From contig DAOUJC010000021.1 in NCBI GenBank assembly GCA_034423135.1, positions 62,001-126,000 of the forward strand: a stretch of DNA of 64,000 nt, given 5' to 3'. Below the pieces are notes generated by a model. The model saw only the letters and a program-made list of their open reading frames with translations, was not told the DNA's origin and did not search any database. Position numbers and translations under genes: made by a program. The DNA is from JAPPHY01 sp034423135 (GTDB taxonomy: Bacteria; Chloroflexota; Dehalococcoidia; Lucifugimonadales; UBA2985). Below are positions 27,601 to 35,015 of this stretch, piece after piece (position 1 is the first letter of the stretch; each line of letters starts with the position of its first letter).

Positions 27601-29909
27601 GCCTGGTCCTCCGTCGCCGTCTGCGCAACCAGGGAGACTGCCCGGGGCGACCGGTTCTGCGGACGCTCCACCGTCAGCGTGAATTCCGCCCTCTTCGACG
27701 CAGCGCTTGGGTCCGTCACCACAACCTGGATTTCGAGTTCTCCCACGTGCGCCTCGCGTGGCGTTCCACTGAACGTGCGCGTGTCCTCATCGAAGCTCAA
27801 CCAGCCCGGCGGCAGCGGATTCGATCCCGTGCCCAGGAACGCAGCGTACGTGAGAGTATCCCCATCAGGGTCGGTCACAGCCGGCACCTGGTAACTGAAT
27901 GAAGCGCCCACAGTTGCAGTCTGGTCCTTGAGTGTCAGCGCACCAGGTGGATCGTTCACGGGCGTCACAGTGATCTTCACCATTCCAGTGGCCGTGGCCG
28001 CGCCGTCGCTCACCGTGTACGTGAAGCTGCCTGTCGTCGTCTCCGATCCGTCGTGCGTGTACGTCACCTCGCTCTTGTCTTCCGAGAGCCCGACCGTGCC
28101 GTTGACCGCGCTCCCCACCGCAGTGACGCTGAGTGTGCCGTCCTCCGGGTCGCTGTCGTTGGCGAGCAGTGTTGTGACGGCAATCTGCACCTCACCGCCC
28201 TCTGCAACCGTGGCCGTGTCGTCTACAGCAGCCGGCGCGTCGTTTACCGGGGTCACTGTCACTGCGACCGTACCCGTGCCCGTATCAGTCCCGTCGCTCA
28301 CCGTGTAGGTGTAGCTGCCGGAGGTCGTCTCACTGCCGTCGTGCGTGTACGTCACCTTGCTCTTGTCTTCGGACAGCGCAACTGTGCCGTTGACGGCGCT
28401 ACCCACTCCGACGAATGTGAAACTATCGCCCTCGGGGTCGCTGTCGTTGGAGAGTAGTGTGGCGACCGTCACCTCTACACTTCCACCCTCCACCACTGTA
28501 GCCGTGTCGGCTACGCCTGTAGGCGCATCGTTTACAGGGGTCACGGTAACCGCAACACTTCCGGTAGACGTGTCCGTCCCGTCGCTCACGGTGTACGTGA
28601 AGCTGCCTGTCGTCGTCTCCGATCCGTCGTGCGTGTACGTCACCTTGCTCTTGTCGTCCGAGAGCGCGACTGCGCCATTGACCGCGCTACCCACGGCGGT
28701 GATGCTGAGGTCATCTTCGTCGGCGTCGGTGTCGTTGGCGAGCAGTGTTGTAGCAGCGACATCCACTTCACCGCCCTCTGCAACTGTGGCGGTATCGGCG
28801 ACAGCGACGGGCGCGTTGTTCGGCTCCGTCACGGTAACCGCGACACTCCCGGTTGCGGTTGTGGTCCCATCACTCACGGTGTACGTGAAGCTGCCGGACG
28901 CAGTCTCACTGCCGTCGTGCGTGTACGTCACCTTGCTCTTGTCGTCCGAGAGCGCGACCGTGCCATTGACCGCCCCACCCGCGGCAGTGACGCTGAGTGT
29001 GCTGCCCTCAGGATCACTGTCGTTGGCAAGCAGCGTCGCGACCAACACGTCCACGCTACTCCCCTTCACCACTAAGGCCGTGTCGTCCCCGGGGACGGGA
29101 GCATCATTGACCTCGGGCACCGTGAGCGTGAACGTTGCTGACGACGACAGCGGCGGAGTGGCGTCGTCCGTTGCAGTGATGCGTATGGTGTGCGATGCCG
29201 GCGTGTCGGCCTCCAGCGGCGTACCGCTCAACTTCCGGCTCGTCGCATCGAAGCTCAGCCACCCCGGAAGCGAGCCGCCACCGTCCAGCGCGGCGGCGTA
29301 GGTCAGCGTGTTGTTGTCCGGGTCGCTGAAGGCAGGCACCACGTAGCTGAACTCCTGGTCTTCAGTCGCAGTTTGGGCCGTCAGCGGTGCCGCCGTTGGA
29401 GGCAGGTTTGAGGGCTTCTCGGCTACAGTCAGGTCGAACTCGGCCCAGCTCGACTGCTGGCCGTCCGACACGTAAACGCGGATGGTATAGGTGTCGATGT
29501 GGGGTGTGCGCTGCCTGCCGGTGAAGGTGCGGGTTTTCGGGTTGAAGGTGAGCCAGGGAGGCAATGGGTTTGATGCCGCTCCCTGAACCGCGTCGTAGGT
29601 GAGGTCGTCTCCGTCCGCGTCGGTGACCTCCGGCACCTGGTACGTGAACCTCACGCCGGCGTACGCAGTCTGGTCCGTCACATCAGGCTTCGGAGGCCGC
29701 TGGTTTAGCAGTGGCCTCACGAAAACGGACGGCACCATACCGCTGCTACCAACGAGCGAGCGGGGCCGGTCACGACTTGTGGTTGGTTCCTGTGCAGGCG
29801 CCGCAACTGCCGGACTCAATACGACTACGCTGAGAACCACGGCCGCGATAGACAGAAATGGCGCCAGCCAGGTTAGGCTGTACAACATGCTGTAGGGAGA
29901 GCCGGCCAA
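21603..29909 (-). CDS. Giant surface protein of He_PIG and cadherin-like repeats, C-terminally membrane anchored
   Basis: At 2,768 residues this is the largest gene. It starts with a signal peptide (SIAAVVLSVVVLSPAVAAPA); ATG 29888 is an alternative to TTG 29909 and neither has a clear ribosome binding site. By eye it has about 13 He_PIG (putative Ig) modules, marked by RTFSGTPxxADxP, and about 10 cadherin-like/VCBS modules of 96 residues marked by VTYTHDGSETTTGSFTYTVSDG and VNDAP linkers. Then come a PKD/K319L-like domain (DQTVPALGVVTLDGSGSHD), a Calx-beta domain (ASVEEGQVASF), a last He_PIG, a long Pro/Thr/Ala-rich stalk and a terminal helix (WIVTTVLAGVTAATGGLAFL) with RKREEA behind it. Asp-rich linkers suggest calcium binding. 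It is probably an adhesin or cell-surface scaffold. Confidence 0.9.
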   Translation of the reverse strand: MAGSPYSMLYSLTWLAPFLSIAAVVLSVVVLSPAVAAPAQEPTTSRDRPRSLVGSSGMVPSVFVRPLLNQRPPKPDVTDQTAYAGVRFTYQVPEVTDADGDDLTYDAVQGAASNPLPPWLTFNPKTRTFTGRQRTPHIDTYTIRVYVSDGQQSSWAEFDLTVAEKPSNLPPTAAPLTAQTATEDQEFSYVVPAFSDPDNNTLTYAAALDGGGSLPGWLSFDATSRKLSGTPLEADTPASHTIRITATDDATPPLSSSATFTLTVPEVNDAPVPGDDTALVVKGSSVDVLVATLLANDSDPEGSTLSVTAAGGAVNGTVALSDDKSKVTYTHDGSETASGSFTYTVSDGTTTATGSVAVTVTEPNNAPVAVADTATVAEGGEVDVAATTLLANDTDADEDDLSITAVGSAVNGAVALSDDKSKVTYTHDGSETTTGSFTYTVSDGTDTSTGSVAVTVTPVNDAPTGVADTATVVEGGSVEVTVATLLSNDSDPEGDSFTFVGVGSAVNGTVALSEDKSKVTYTHDGSETTSGSYTYTVSDGTDTGTGTVAVTVTPVNDAPAAVDDTATVAEGGEVQIAVTTLLANDSDPEDGTLSVTAVGSAVNGTVGLSEDKSEVTYTHDGSETTTGSFTYTVSDGAATATGMVKITVTPVNDPPGALTLKDQTATVGASFSYQVPAVTDPDGDTLTYAAFLGTGSNPLPPGWLSFDEDTRTFSGTPREAHVGELEIQVVVTDPSAASKRAEFTLTVERPQNRSPRAVSLVAQTATEDQAFSYVVQEFDDPEDDKVTYEAALSDSGALPGWLSFDAKGRKFSGTPLEADTPAVHTIRVTATDDGSPSRSTSATFTLTVVEVNDAPVPANDTATVAEGGEVDIAVTALLANDSDPEAGTLSVTAVGGAVNGTVALSEDKSEVTYTHDGSETTRGSFTYTVSDGAATATGTVNVTVTPVNDPPGALKLKDQTATVGASFSYQVPAVTDPDGDTLTYAARLGPRSDPLPDWLSFDEDTRTLSGTPRNAHVGEHEIQVTVTDSSAAFKRAKFTLTVELPSNQSPRSATLVAQTATEDQAFSYVVQEFDDPEDDKVTYDASLSDGGTLPGWLSFDAKGRKFSGTPLEADTPAVHTIRVTATDDGSPSRSASATFTLTVVEVNDAPVPANDTATVAEGGEVDIAVTTLLANDSDPEDSTLSVTAVGDAVNGTVALSEDKSEVTYTHDGSETTTGSFTYTVSDGTDTATGTVNVTVTPANDGPVVVDDTATVVEGGEVDIVVTTLLANDSDPEAGTLSVTAVGGAVNGTVALSEDKSKVTYTHDGSETTTGSFTYTVSDGTDTATGTVKITVTPANDGPVVVDDTATVTEGGEVDIAATTLLANDSDPEAGTLSVTAVGSAVNGTVALSEDKSEVTYTHDGSETTSGSFTYTVSDGTDTATGTVKVTVTPANDGPVVVNDTATVAEGGEVDIAVTTLLANDSDPEAGTLSVTAVGGAVNGAVALSEDKSEVTYTHDGSETTSGSFTYTVSDGTATATGTVNVTVTPVNDAPGALTLKDQTATAGASFSYQVPAVTDPDGDALTYAAFLGTGSNPLPDWLSFDEDTRTFSGTPRKTHRGEYEIQVTVSDGEAATKKDEFTLTVALPPNRPPSAPALSPQSATEDRSFTYELPVFTDPDENALTCAAALDGGGSLPGWLSFNATSRTLSGMPLEADTPASHTIRITATDDATPPLSSFATFTLTVAEVNDAPSTPSLTDQDAVVSRPFSYTFAAVTDPEGGDVTYAASIGENEELPSWLSFDAANLTLSGTPGEDDAPAELTIRITATDDGAPRLASSASFTLTVSESNGAPQAVDDTAIVAEGHALTIASSYLLANDSDPDDQTLVITSVGYAVYGTATLAEDAASVTYRHGGAESTLGSFTYTVSDGAATDTATVAITVTPVNDPPSAPSVSDQTAIEDEGFSYRFAAVTDPENDGVTYTTALGGGGALPAWLSFNATTRTFSGTPREADTPATLTIVVTATDDSEPAESVTSTFTLTVAAVNDPPEAPLVEDRTAFVGEAFSYSVPAAFDSDSRTLAYAAARGPGFNPLPRWLRFDEITRTFSGTPLGADVAEHVIVVSVSDELHTTRASFTLTVELAANRPPVPPQIPLQEATEDLPFTFTVPPFTDPDEDLLEYAAGVVSPEGTVAGLPGWLAFESSSRVLAGTPRETDTPDVLTIVVTATDDGDPQASAEVRFTLHVAEVNDAPTASAGEDQTVPALGVVTLDGSGSHDPEGEPLRYAWSQTGEPSVEITGAETVAPTFVAPANLSTDVELVFTLVVTDVEGAESEPDSVSVRVVGPAPEEEPVVPVITIEAEIASVEEGQVASFRIEAAPSPDRPIAIVMDVAGGSAFGVADGQRDVFILPGDSSSILVLATIDDSIDEPQGRISATIRQQPLYTVGARSTAQVIVSDNDLASSQPALEATPESQRSAAEPTPEVAGESDGGSALSFGEAVVSDKAFIAGQDVGLVQLPGATGGQGLLSYELIPALPDGLRFDDGALTISGAPVGAVSPTRYTLSVADGEGRRAGLTFLITVLPEPAAVPTPTAAPAPEPTVLPSPTAAPIPELTDAPSPTAAPTPVSAVTPSPTAAPTPEPAAAPPPVAAPTPEPTAAATRLSDDSSPTSPPPSTATHTPVPTTQQSQSWTPAPVPGTPRPAGQPQPTESAPQTATTPESPSFSMQPPPVPTPTVEIEEPTSTAATAPIDDDQGSERMGWIVTTVLAGVTAATGGLAFLSGSGRKREEA
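25591..26466 (-). repeat. Tandem 288-bp cadherin-like modules
   Basis: The string accacggggccgtcattgg begins at 25591, 25879 and 26167, giving an exact 288-base (96-codon) period. Neighbouring modules are nearly identical at DNA level, which suggests recent unequal exchange inside the giant gene. Confidence 0.8.
26446..28215 (-). repeat. Higher-order repeat of about 885 bp
   Basis: A block of one cadherin-like and two He_PIG modules recurs with a period of about 885 bases; for example the sequence tcgttcgcgggtacaggcgc occurs near 26446 and 27331, with the flanks also nearly identical. Confidence 0.7.
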
Positions 29910-30269
29910 GGCACTAGATAATGAGCCGAGTCGGTTTCGCCTAGTGTACCATTCTACCTCCGCAATAGGTCACGTCAGAATTGGCGCATTTCGAGAGATT
30001 TTTGACGAATTGCACGCGGGGAGGAAGAGGCAAAGGTGAGGTCTTCCTTGGTCAGCGACAGGTCGGCGCGGCCCTACGGGATTCCGAGTCTGCCACGCGA
30101 AGAGACCTGGGGGAGTGCTGCACAGGGATCGGCTCAGCAATCCCCGGCGAAACAGCGCTCCGGGATTCCAAAGACTGAATGCCTCGAACCGCCGGCAAGG
30201 GATCGCACCAATATGAGGCCCCCGGCTTGTCGGTTGTCAGCGAAGGTAGGACAACCGGGGCAGAACAAG
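29910..30269. other. Intergenic region, no supported gene
   Basis: Between two minus-strand genes. Open frames on the plus strand here run into and oppose the methyltransferase gene and look like shadows. The first 60 bases are AT-richer and may hold the promoter of the giant gene. I see nothing else I can name. Confidence 0.4.
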
Positions 30270-31118
30270 CTAGTCCCGGAGGCTGGGCCTCCACGAGATG
30301 ATCGCCTGTCGCCGCGGGGGATTGCCACGAACCGTCAGGCCGCCGGGCACTTCCTCCAGCAACTCTTCAGCCGCGGCGCGCAAGAGCTCGTCCTTAGCGG
30401 TGCCTTCCTGCACGGCAAGCCTGCCTCGCAGCTGCTCGATCGCTCCGTCCAGGTCCGTATCCATCACAACGGTCTCCGGGTCCAGCATCTCCACGTCCGG
30501 GTATATGTCCATCGACCAGAGCAGCTCCAAGACCTTGGCCAGCCCGGGCAGCGGCGTCGGAACCGACCCATGCACCCTCTGGAAGAATGGCCGGTCCACA
30601 TAACCCGGAGTCTCGCCCATCTCAACAACAACCACCCTGTCCTTGGCGTACCGTTGCAGCTTCTCAACGAATGGGCCGACCTCCGCAACGTGGTGCAGCA
30701 CGAGCGAGCAGAGCACCATGTCCGCCATCGGCGCCGTCGCGTCCTCCCACGGCTCGTTGATGACGGTGATGTTGGTGATGCCGGCCTCCTCCGCCCGCGA
30801 CTTCAGCAGCTCCACCGAATCCGCAGAGCGCTCTACGACAGTTACCAGATTTGACCGCGTGGCCAGAGGCAATGCGAAGCGGCCTGAACCACCTCCGACG
30901 TCCAGCACCTCCGTGCCGGAACCCAGCGCGGCGAAAAGCCGGTTCAGCACCTCGTCATCGGTGCGGTGCGGGTCGAGTTGCCGGTTGACGAAGCTAGATC
31001 GGTTGGTGCGGCCCTGGCTGGCACCGGCGCCGTGCTCGCGACCGGTTCCCCGCAACTCAGCCATATCACGGTCAAACGCCTGGATTTGCTCCCGCCAGGC
31101 TTCGATCACTGCATTCAC
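30270..31118 (-). CDS. SAM-dependent methyltransferase (type 11)
   Basis: The 282-residue protein has motif I VLDVGGGSGRFALPLA, acidic VTVVERSADSVELL and LVLHHVAEVGPFVEKL, a class I methyltransferase with a small-molecule substrate that cannot be named. The GTG at 31118 is chosen as start because GGGAGG lies six bases upstream and a good promoter lies at 31253-31281; an open frame extends further upstream to 31346, but that part crosses the promoter and looks non-coding. Confidence 0.8.
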   Translation of the reverse strand: MNAVIEAWREQIQAFDRDMAELRGTGREHGAGASQGRTNRSSFVNRQLDPHRTDDEVLNRLFAALGSGTEVLDVGGGSGRFALPLATRSNLVTVVERSADSVELLKSRAEEAGITNITVINEPWEDATAPMADMVLCSLVLHHVAEVGPFVEKLQRYAKDRVVVVEMGETPGYVDRPFFQRVHGSVPTPLPGLAKVLELLWSMDIYPDVEMLDPETVVMDTDLDGAIEQLRGRLAVQEGTAKDELLRAAAEELLEEVPGGLTVRGNPPRRQAIISWRPSLRD

Positions 31119-31486
31119 TGAAGACCTCCCGTTGCGATTGCTATGCGGCTTCCCTGAGACCGCCACCGATGCTAGGGTGCTGCAAACCCTCTCGCTCCCT
31201 TGCGAGGGCGATGCGTCCCCCAGCCTTTCGTTTACTGATACCTTGTACCATAAATATAGCAGCCGAAAGCCCGGATGACAATCAAGTTGACGCGAGCACA
31301 GCGGGTCACTCATCAAGGGTCTTGGGCTGAAGTAGGAATCGCCCACCTCCGATAGCTGAACCTCTGCGATGGCGAGCCCGTTAGCGCCCAGGCGGCTTGC
31401 CGTCCACGTGCCGGTTCAGTGCTGCGCTCACGTGCACAGCCTTGCGATTGGAAACTGCGACAGCTATCATTGAACCAGGGAGTCCG
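31119..31486. other. Divergent intergenic region
   Basis: It holds the leader and promoter of the minus-strand methyltransferase. Nothing supports a gene. The upstream part of the following plus-strand open frame (from 31397) is left out because AGGGA sits before the internal ATG at 31487. Confidence 0.45.
31253..31281 (-). promoter_or_regulatory. Promoter of the methyltransferase gene
   Basis: On the minus strand TTGTCA (31276-31281) and TATATT (31253-31258) are exactly 17 bases apart. Transcription would begin near 31246, giving a leader of about 125 bases. Confidence 0.65.
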
Positions 31487-31942
31487 ATGGCCAACGCGCA
31501 GTCATTCATCAGACCATTCACCCCATCGATGCTCGCGCCTTGGTTGCTGGCGGCGGCGATCCTCCTCGCGCCGCTGGCGTCCGGGTACACGTGGAGCTCG
31601 GGCGGGCACGCCGGTGAGAGCCACGTCCACCGTCACCACCTGCTTGAAATGCTCCTCCCCACGGCGCACCATCACGCCGCGCCCCTGCCCTCGTCGCGGG
31701 AGGGCACAGACTCCGGCGGATACGGGGCCAACCTCCGCGGCGCAGCAGCCTTCACCATGTCGGCCGTCATGGCGACAGCCTTCCTTCCGGAGCTTGCCTC
31801 CTACTTCGACGCTGCCGCGGACGCTCTGATCGTGGTCGGCTTGGCCGCGCTGCTCCTCACGCGTTTCTCCATGGCAATGGTTCTGAACTCCCGAAGACCA
31901 CAAGCCGAGTGCTCTCCGCCGGGGAGACCTCCCACCCGCTAG
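31487..31942 (+). CDS. Small His-rich membrane protein, function unknown
   Basis: The 151-residue protein has an N-terminal hydrophobic segment (LAPWLLAAAILLAPLASGYTW), a His-rich stretch HAGESHVHRHHLLEMLLPTA followed by HHHAAPLP, and a C-terminal membrane helix (ALIVVGLAALLLT). I do not recognise a family. The histidines could bind a transition metal, and the two downstream genes on the same strand also look like metal-handling surface proteins. It could still be a chance open frame; its codon composition and two helices argue for a real gene. Confidence 0.5.
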   Translation: MANAQSFIRPFTPSMLAPWLLAAAILLAPLASGYTWSSGGHAGESHVHRHHLLEMLLPTAHHHAAPLPSSREGTDSGGYGANLRGAAAFTMSAVMATAFLPELASYFDAAADALIVVGLAALLLTRFSMAMVLNSRRPQAECSPPGRPPTR

Positions 31943-32170
31943 CCGAATCTCCGCATTCCATCCAGTGACTCCTGCTGCATGGGAGGTTCTTCCCGTCGCC
32001 AGGAGTCCGTCTTGCGAGGCGGGGGAGTCTCTGCGCGAGCTGCGCCAATGGGGCCCCTGCGCAGACAGGCAAGCATCTCGCCCCCTCCAGTCGCCGGCAG
32101 CCGGGGCTGACAACAGGTGCAATAACGCCCATCGAGAGGGGAAACGCATCCCGGATTAGGAACAACAACC

Positions 32171-33358
32171 ATGAAACAATCAAGAAATTCTCCCTTCGCC
32201 AGACTGAAGGGGTTTTTGGCCGTCCTCGCGGCGGCCGTCGCTCTCACCACCCTCATCGCCTCATGCGGAGGAGGCGAGCCTGAGGAGCTGACATTCAACC
32301 TTGAGATCAAACAACGCGCCCTTTCCGAGGAAGACTCCACCATCGAGGTGAAGCAGGACGACATGCTGACCATTGTCATGACCTCGGACGAGCCGGTGAC
32401 CTACCACCTGCACGGGTACGACCTGGAGGGCAGCGCTAGCCCGGATATGCCGGCCACTCTGCAGTTCGATGCATACGCAACCGGCAGCTTCCCCATAACC
32501 ATTCACGTGCCCGCGCAGCCGCCGACGAGCTCGGATCCCCACTCGACAACGATTGAGGCGCCACAGGATATGTCCGTGAGCGTGGATGTCACACTGGACG
32601 CGCTCTCGGGATTGAACCTGACGATCGACACGACAGGCTTCGACTTCTCACCCCAGAACATCGACGGTCAACACGTGCAAGGCGAGGGTCACGCCCACGT
32701 ATACGTGGACGGCGAGAAGATCGGCAGGGTGTACGGGCCCCACTACTACCTTGGCCACGTGGAGCCCGGGGAGCGAGTCATTCGCATTTCTCTGAACGCC
32801 AACAGCCATGAGGAGTACGCCAGGGGCGACGATCCGCTGGAGGCCGTCGCAAACGTCACCGTGGAGTCCGGCGGCGGCGACCACCACGGACCCGACGCGG
32901 CCACAGACGAGGCAACCTCAGACCGCAGCCCAACCATCGCCGCGCCCGAGGATATGTCGGTACAGATCGTGGCGACGCCCGACGCTGGGTCTGGCGTGAA
33001 CATTGAGCTGGTGACCACCGGGTTCACCTTCGCCCCTCGGAACGTCAACGGAGACCACGTGGATGGCGAGGGCCACGCGCATGTCTACGTGGACGGCGTG
33101 AAGATCACGAGGCTCTACGGGCCGTATTACCACCTGAGCAACCTTGACCCCGGAGAGCGCGCCATCAGCGTCATCCTGAACGCCAACACCCATCAGGAGT
33201 ACGCAATTGGCGACGAGATCCTCGAGGCCAGCACGATGGTGGTGGTTGAGTCGTCCGGCGGCGGTGACGGTCACGCCCACAGCCACGACGGCGGCAGCGG
33301 AGGCGAAGCCCACGAGGAGGAAATAGAGCTGGGCCTCCTGGTGGTTCAGCCGCGGTAA
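32171..33358 (+). CDS. Lipoprotein with cupredoxin-like domain and duplicated His-containing domain
   Basis: The 395-residue protein has a signal peptide and lipobox (LTTLIASCGGG), so it is anchored outside the membrane. Residues about 40-120 resemble a cupredoxin-like fold (IEVKQDDMLTIVMTSDEPVTYHLHGYDL). Two copies of a domain of about 90 residues follow, each with GEGHAHVYVDG, a YGPxYxL strand and SLNANxHxEYAxGD. The C-terminus is His-rich (GHAHSHDGG). The HAHVYVDG motif and histidines suggest copper or other metal binding. No known function is assigned. Confidence 0.75.
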   Translation: MKQSRNSPFARLKGFLAVLAAAVALTTLIASCGGGEPEELTFNLEIKQRALSEEDSTIEVKQDDMLTIVMTSDEPVTYHLHGYDLEGSASPDMPATLQFDAYATGSFPITIHVPAQPPTSSDPHSTTIEAPQDMSVSVDVTLDALSGLNLTIDTTGFDFSPQNIDGQHVQGEGHAHVYVDGEKIGRVYGPHYYLGHVEPGERVIRISLNANSHEEYARGDDPLEAVANVTVESGGGDHHGPDAATDEATSDRSPTIAAPEDMSVQIVATPDAGSGVNIELVTTGFTFAPRNVNGDHVDGEGHAHVYVDGVKITRLYGPYYHLSNLDPGERAISVILNANTHQEYAIGDEILEASTMVVVESSGGGDGHAHSHDGGSGGEAHEEEIELGLLVVQPR

Positions 33359-33391
33359 GCCGGCATCCGACCCGGTGACTCCTGGCACGAT

Positions 33392-34963
33392 ATGAAGCGG
33401 AAAGTGTACAAGCTGCCGGCGCTCCTGCTCGTAGCCGCGGGGGCGCTGGCGACCCAACCCGCCTACGCTCACGGTTTCGGAGAGCGTTACGACCTCCCCG
33501 TCCCGCTGGGCTACTACCTGGTGGGTGCGGGTGCGACTGTCGCTCTCTCATTCGTCGTGATCGGCGCATTCGTGCGCGGAGCGCCGGGGATGCACGGCTA
33601 CTGGAGGCACAACCTGCTTTCGCACCGGCTGCTTTCGGCGCTGCTCCAGAGCCGCATCTTCACCTCCGCGGTGAAGGCGGCTGCCGTGTTCCTGTTTCTC
33701 CTGGCAGTCTCAGCCGGCATCTTCGGCGACCGGACGCCAACCGGCAACTTCACCCCCACCTTCGTGTGGGTTATCTGGTGGGTGGGCCTCGGCTTCTTCG
33801 TGGCTCTGGTAGGCAATCTGTGGGCCTTGGTGAACCCCTGGAGCATCCTGTTCGAGTGGGCGGAGGCACTGAACAGGCGCATCAGGCCGCACTCGGATCT
33901 GGACCTGGGCTTCGAGTACCCGAGACGCCTTGGAGTGTGGCCGGCCTTTGCCCTGTTCTGCGTATTCGCATGGCTGGAGAACGTGTATACCAGCGCCTCC
34001 GATCCACTGAACATTGCCCTGCTCATCCTGGCCTACTCCGGCATAACCTGGATCGGGATGCTGCTGTTCGGAAGGCACGTCTGGCTCCGGCACGGCGAGT
34101 GTTTCTCCGTGGTCTTCGGCATACTGGCGAGGTTTGCGCCGACGGAGGTTCGGGTGACCAACGGACGCCGGTGCGACCCCCGCGAGGACGGCTTCGACCC
34201 CGCGCAAGGCGATTGCGTGAACTGCTACGCCTGCTGGGAACGCGCCGACCCCAGCGAGCGCGAGCTGAACCTGCGGCCGTGGTCGGTCGGGCTGGCCCGT
34301 CGTTCGAACGTGACCACGGACACCCTGGTATTCATCATCATGGTGCTGGCGGCGGTGACTTTCGACGGCTTCAAGGCCACGCCCCTGTGGCAGGACATCA
34401 AGGGCGGGCTGTGGGACACGTGGTCGGCTATCCTAGGCGGCGGCGGGCTCGCCGCCAGCGGAAGCGTCGCAGCGGACACTGCGGGCCTGGCCCTGGCGCC
34501 GGCCATTCTCATCGGAGCATACCTCCTCTTCTCGCGGCTGACTGCCTTGGTCGGCGGCGGGGAGCTTACCGGCGCCGAGGTCGCCTCAGTCTTCGTATAC
34601 TCACTGGTGCCCATTGCGCTGGCCTACAACATCGCTCACTTCTTCACCCTCCTGGCGATTCAGGGGCAGCTCATAATACCGCTGGCGTCGAACCCCTTCG
34701 GCTACGGGTGGGACCTGTTCGGCACGGCCGATTACCTCGTCAACATTGCCCTGGTCAACGCCAGGTTCACGTGGGTGCTCAGTGTTGTCGCAATTGTGCT
34801 GGGACACATCATCGCGGTCTACCTCTCCCACGTAATCGCCTTGCGCGCGTTCAGCGACGCCAGGTCAGCGGTGAGGAGCCAGTACCCCATGATGGCGCTG
34901 ATGGTGATGTACACCGTCGTGAGCCTGTGGATTATTGCGCAGCCAATAGTGCGCCACGGCTGA
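33392..34963 (+). CDS. Polytopic membrane protein with cysteine-rich loop
   Basis: The 523-residue protein starts with a signal-like helix (ALLLVAAGALATQPAYA) and HGFGERYDLPVPLGYYLVGA, then about ten further membrane helices. A loop near residues 255-285 carries four cysteines, ending in DCVNCYACW. I recall related proteins being labelled fenitrothion hydrolase, a name that probably does not describe their job. The loop could bind a metal or cluster. It lies 33 bases after the lipoprotein gene and likely forms one unit with it. Confidence 0.7.
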   Translation: MKRKVYKLPALLLVAAGALATQPAYAHGFGERYDLPVPLGYYLVGAGATVALSFVVIGAFVRGAPGMHGYWRHNLLSHRLLSALLQSRIFTSAVKAAAVFLFLLAVSAGIFGDRTPTGNFTPTFVWVIWWVGLGFFVALVGNLWALVNPWSILFEWAEALNRRIRPHSDLDLGFEYPRRLGVWPAFALFCVFAWLENVYTSASDPLNIALLILAYSGITWIGMLLFGRHVWLRHGECFSVVFGILARFAPTEVRVTNGRRCDPREDGFDPAQGDCVNCYACWERADPSERELNLRPWSVGLARRSNVTTDTLVFIIMVLAAVTFDGFKATPLWQDIKGGLWDTWSAILGGGGLAASGSVAADTAGLALAPAILIGAYLLFSRLTALVGGGELTGAEVASVFVYSLVPIALAYNIAHFFTLLAIQGQLIIPLASNPFGYGWDLFGTADYLVNIALVNARFTWVLSVVAIVLGHIIAVYLSHVIALRAFSDARSAVRSQYPMMALMVMYTVVSLWIIAQPIVRHG

Positions 34964-35015
34964 TTTGGCGAACGCTAGCGGACTGTGGCGTCGTACCGGC
35001 AAGGAATGCAGGAGT

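Noticed and set aside
26850..29301. Further plus-strand open frames opposite the repeats
   Set aside because: Same reason; they repeat with the same period as the minus-strand modules.
30036..30854. 272-codon plus-strand frame
   Set aside because: Opposes the methyltransferase at 30270-31118 and has low-complexity basic composition.
31960..32060. GCCAGGAGTCC suggesting a second cobalamin riboswitch
   Set aside because: The remaining B12-box elements and closing stem are not found at the right positions.
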